From an uncultured Eggerthellaceae bacterium (GTDB taxonomy: Bacteria; Actinomycetota; Coriobacteriia; Coriobacteriales; Eggerthellaceae), in NCBI GenBank assembly GCA_910585565.1, contig CAJUFC010000010.1, forward strand, positions 1 to 6,459: 6,459 nt of DNA, read 5' to 3'. A model generated the notes under the pieces. It was not told the origin of the DNA. It worked only from the letters and a program-made list of their open reading frames with translations, and ran no database searches. Position 1 is the first letter of the stretch. The number at the start of each line of letters is the position of its first letter. The translations under genes and the position numbers were made by a program. This document shows, piece by piece, positions 5,891 to 6,459 of this stretch.

Positions 5891-5917
5891 GGGTGGGGCG
5901 CGAAGAGCGCCCCACCC
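5891..5917 (+). terminator. strong GC-rich hairpin between the adhesin and the downstream gene
   Basis: GGGTGGGGCGC (5891-5901) pairs perfectly with GCGCCCCACCC (5907-5917) around a 5-base loop, GAAGA. Flanking CCAA (5884-5887) can also pair with TTGG (5918-5921). Only two T residues follow, so this is not a textbook intrinsic terminator. It could be a partial terminator, an mRNA stabiliser setting the ratio between the two genes, or a structure that masks the nearby ribosome binding site. Confidence 0.5.
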
Positions 5918-5919
5918 TT

Positions 5920-5926
5920 GGAAAGG
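5920..5926 (+). promoter_or_regulatory. ribosome binding site of the downstream HEHxWQP gene
   Basis: GGAAAGG lies 7 bases before the ATG at 5934 and supports that start. Its first two G residues fall in the extended form of the preceding hairpin, so access to it may depend on that structure. Confidence 0.6.
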
Positions 5927-5933
5927 CATACCC

Positions 5934-6459
5934 ATGATCACCGAGAACACCCCCGAGGAGGCCCCGCAGGGCACTCGGAAGACGGTCTCCCGCGCGACGG
6001 TCGCCCACTACGTCCTCACCGCCCTGCTGGCCGCGGCATGCGCCGCCTGCGCCCTGGCGCTCGTCCTCGTCGCCGACGAGTTGGCCAGCCGCGACGACGG
6101 GGGCTCCCACGCCCCGCAGGCCCAGCCCCAGGAGGCGGGGGAGGCCCAGGCCGCCCACGAGCACGCCTGGCAGCCGTCCTACGAGATCGTCTCGCATCCG
6201 GCGGCGACCCACGAGGTCGAGCACCCCGCCGTCATGGCGTCGCGCGTGGAGGAGCACACCGTTTGTAACACGTGCATGAGCCCCATCGACGGCATGACCG
6301 CAGAGCACGCCGAGGAGTACGGCCACGCGGGCTACACCACCGGGGTGCCCGTCGCGGTGGACTACGTCGAGCAGGAGGCCTGGACGGAGACGGTCGTCGA
6401 CGCCGAGGCCTACGACGAGCTCGTCAAGGTGGCCGACGTCTGCGCGGCGTGCGGGGAGA
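5934..6459 (+). CDS. HEHxWQP-motif membrane-anchored Cys/His-rich protein, N-terminal part (3' end outside window)
   Basis: The frame is open from ATG 5934 to the right edge without a stop, giving 175 visible residues. A short N-terminus with Arg/Lys (about 1-25) precedes one hydrophobic helix (about 27-47), so the rest is probably extracytoplasmic. A Gln/Ala/Pro linker (about 56-73) leads to HEHAWQP (75-81). The visible tail carries C111xxC114 and C170xxC173G plus several His residues, a zinc-ribbon-like pattern. Metal binding is inference. The gene follows the adhesin after 82 bases, so it is probably in the same transcript, modulated by the intervening hairpin. It shares the anchor-linker-HEHxWQP layout with the gene ending at 657, including the 12-mer GCCCACGAGCAC (388-399 and 6153-6164), so the two are likely paralogues. 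The function is unknown; a partner or assembly role for the adhesin is possible but unproven. Confidence 0.85.
   Translation, partial: MITENTPEEAPQGTRKTVSRATVAHYVLTALLAAACAACALALVLVADELASRDDGGSHAPQAQPQEAGEAQAAHEHAWQPSYEIVSHPAATHEVEHPAVMASRVEEHTVCNTCMSPIDGMTAEHAEEYGHAGYTTGVPVAVDYVEQEAWTETVVDAEAYDELVKVADVCAACGE

Noticed and set aside
3998..5974. Very long open frame (about 658 codons) on the minus strand
   Set aside because: It lies opposite the VaFE repeats and follows their GC-rich codon pattern. Its Gly/Val/Asp/Leu-rich translation shows no recognisable family, and it crosses the hairpin and the start of the downstream gene. Stops are simply rare on the antisense strand of such DNA.
6024..6056. 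Lipobox around C36 or C39 of the downstream protein
   Set aside because: The residues before each Cys do not match the usual L-A-G/A-C pattern well, and strong hydrophobicity continues after both cysteines, which fits a membrane helix better.
5871..6326. Open frames on both strands overlapping the downstream gene (also 5918-6268 plus)
   Set aside because: They conflict with the frame from ATG 5934, which has a ribosome binding site, a membrane helix, the HEHxWQP motif and two CxxC pairs.

Overview
The window is very GC-rich (about 75-85% in most stretches counted by hand). It encodes cell-surface proteins on the plus strand only. Codon use, a class-E-like LAKTG sorting signal and a thioester-like/CnaB/VaFE adhesin next to small membrane proteins with an HEHxWQP motif suggest a high-GC actinomycete. 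A gut or oral Coriobacteriia member (Collinsella/Olsenella/Eggerthella type) is my best guess. This rests on family resemblance from memory, not on a search.

Layout. 1-657 is the C-terminal part of a membrane-anchored protein: end of a hydrophobic segment, long Ala/Pro/Gln/Ser linker, HEHNWQP motif and a Cys/His-rich tail. 658-808 is an intergenic control region with a TTGACA -35 box, a dyad over the likely -10, and a hairpin that puts the ribosome binding site in its loop. 809-5851 is one 1680-residue wall-anchored adhesin: signal peptide, thioester-like (TQXA) head, five CnaB/SpaA-type domains, six tandem VaFE (T-Q ester-bond) domains, LAKTG sorting signal, membrane segment and Arg tail. 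5852-5933 holds a strong GC-rich hairpin and a ribosome binding site. 5934-6459 is the start of a second HEHxWQP membrane protein, cut by the right edge.

The three genes share a strand and look like a surface-protein cassette, with a giant covalently stabilised stalk between two related Cys/His membrane proteins. How the flanking proteins act is unknown; an extracytoplasmic metal-binding or partner role for the adhesin is only inference.

The main points for a second look are these. The fifth ester-bond repeat has lost the catalytic Glu and His, gained three cysteines and acquired an Ala/Glu-rich helical insertion. The repeat array grew with a two-domain periodicity visible in perfect DNA repeats. 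Two sharply bounded lower-GC patches, one in each of the first two genes, suggest mosaic recombination. The adhesin head lacks the glutamine needed for a standard thioester.
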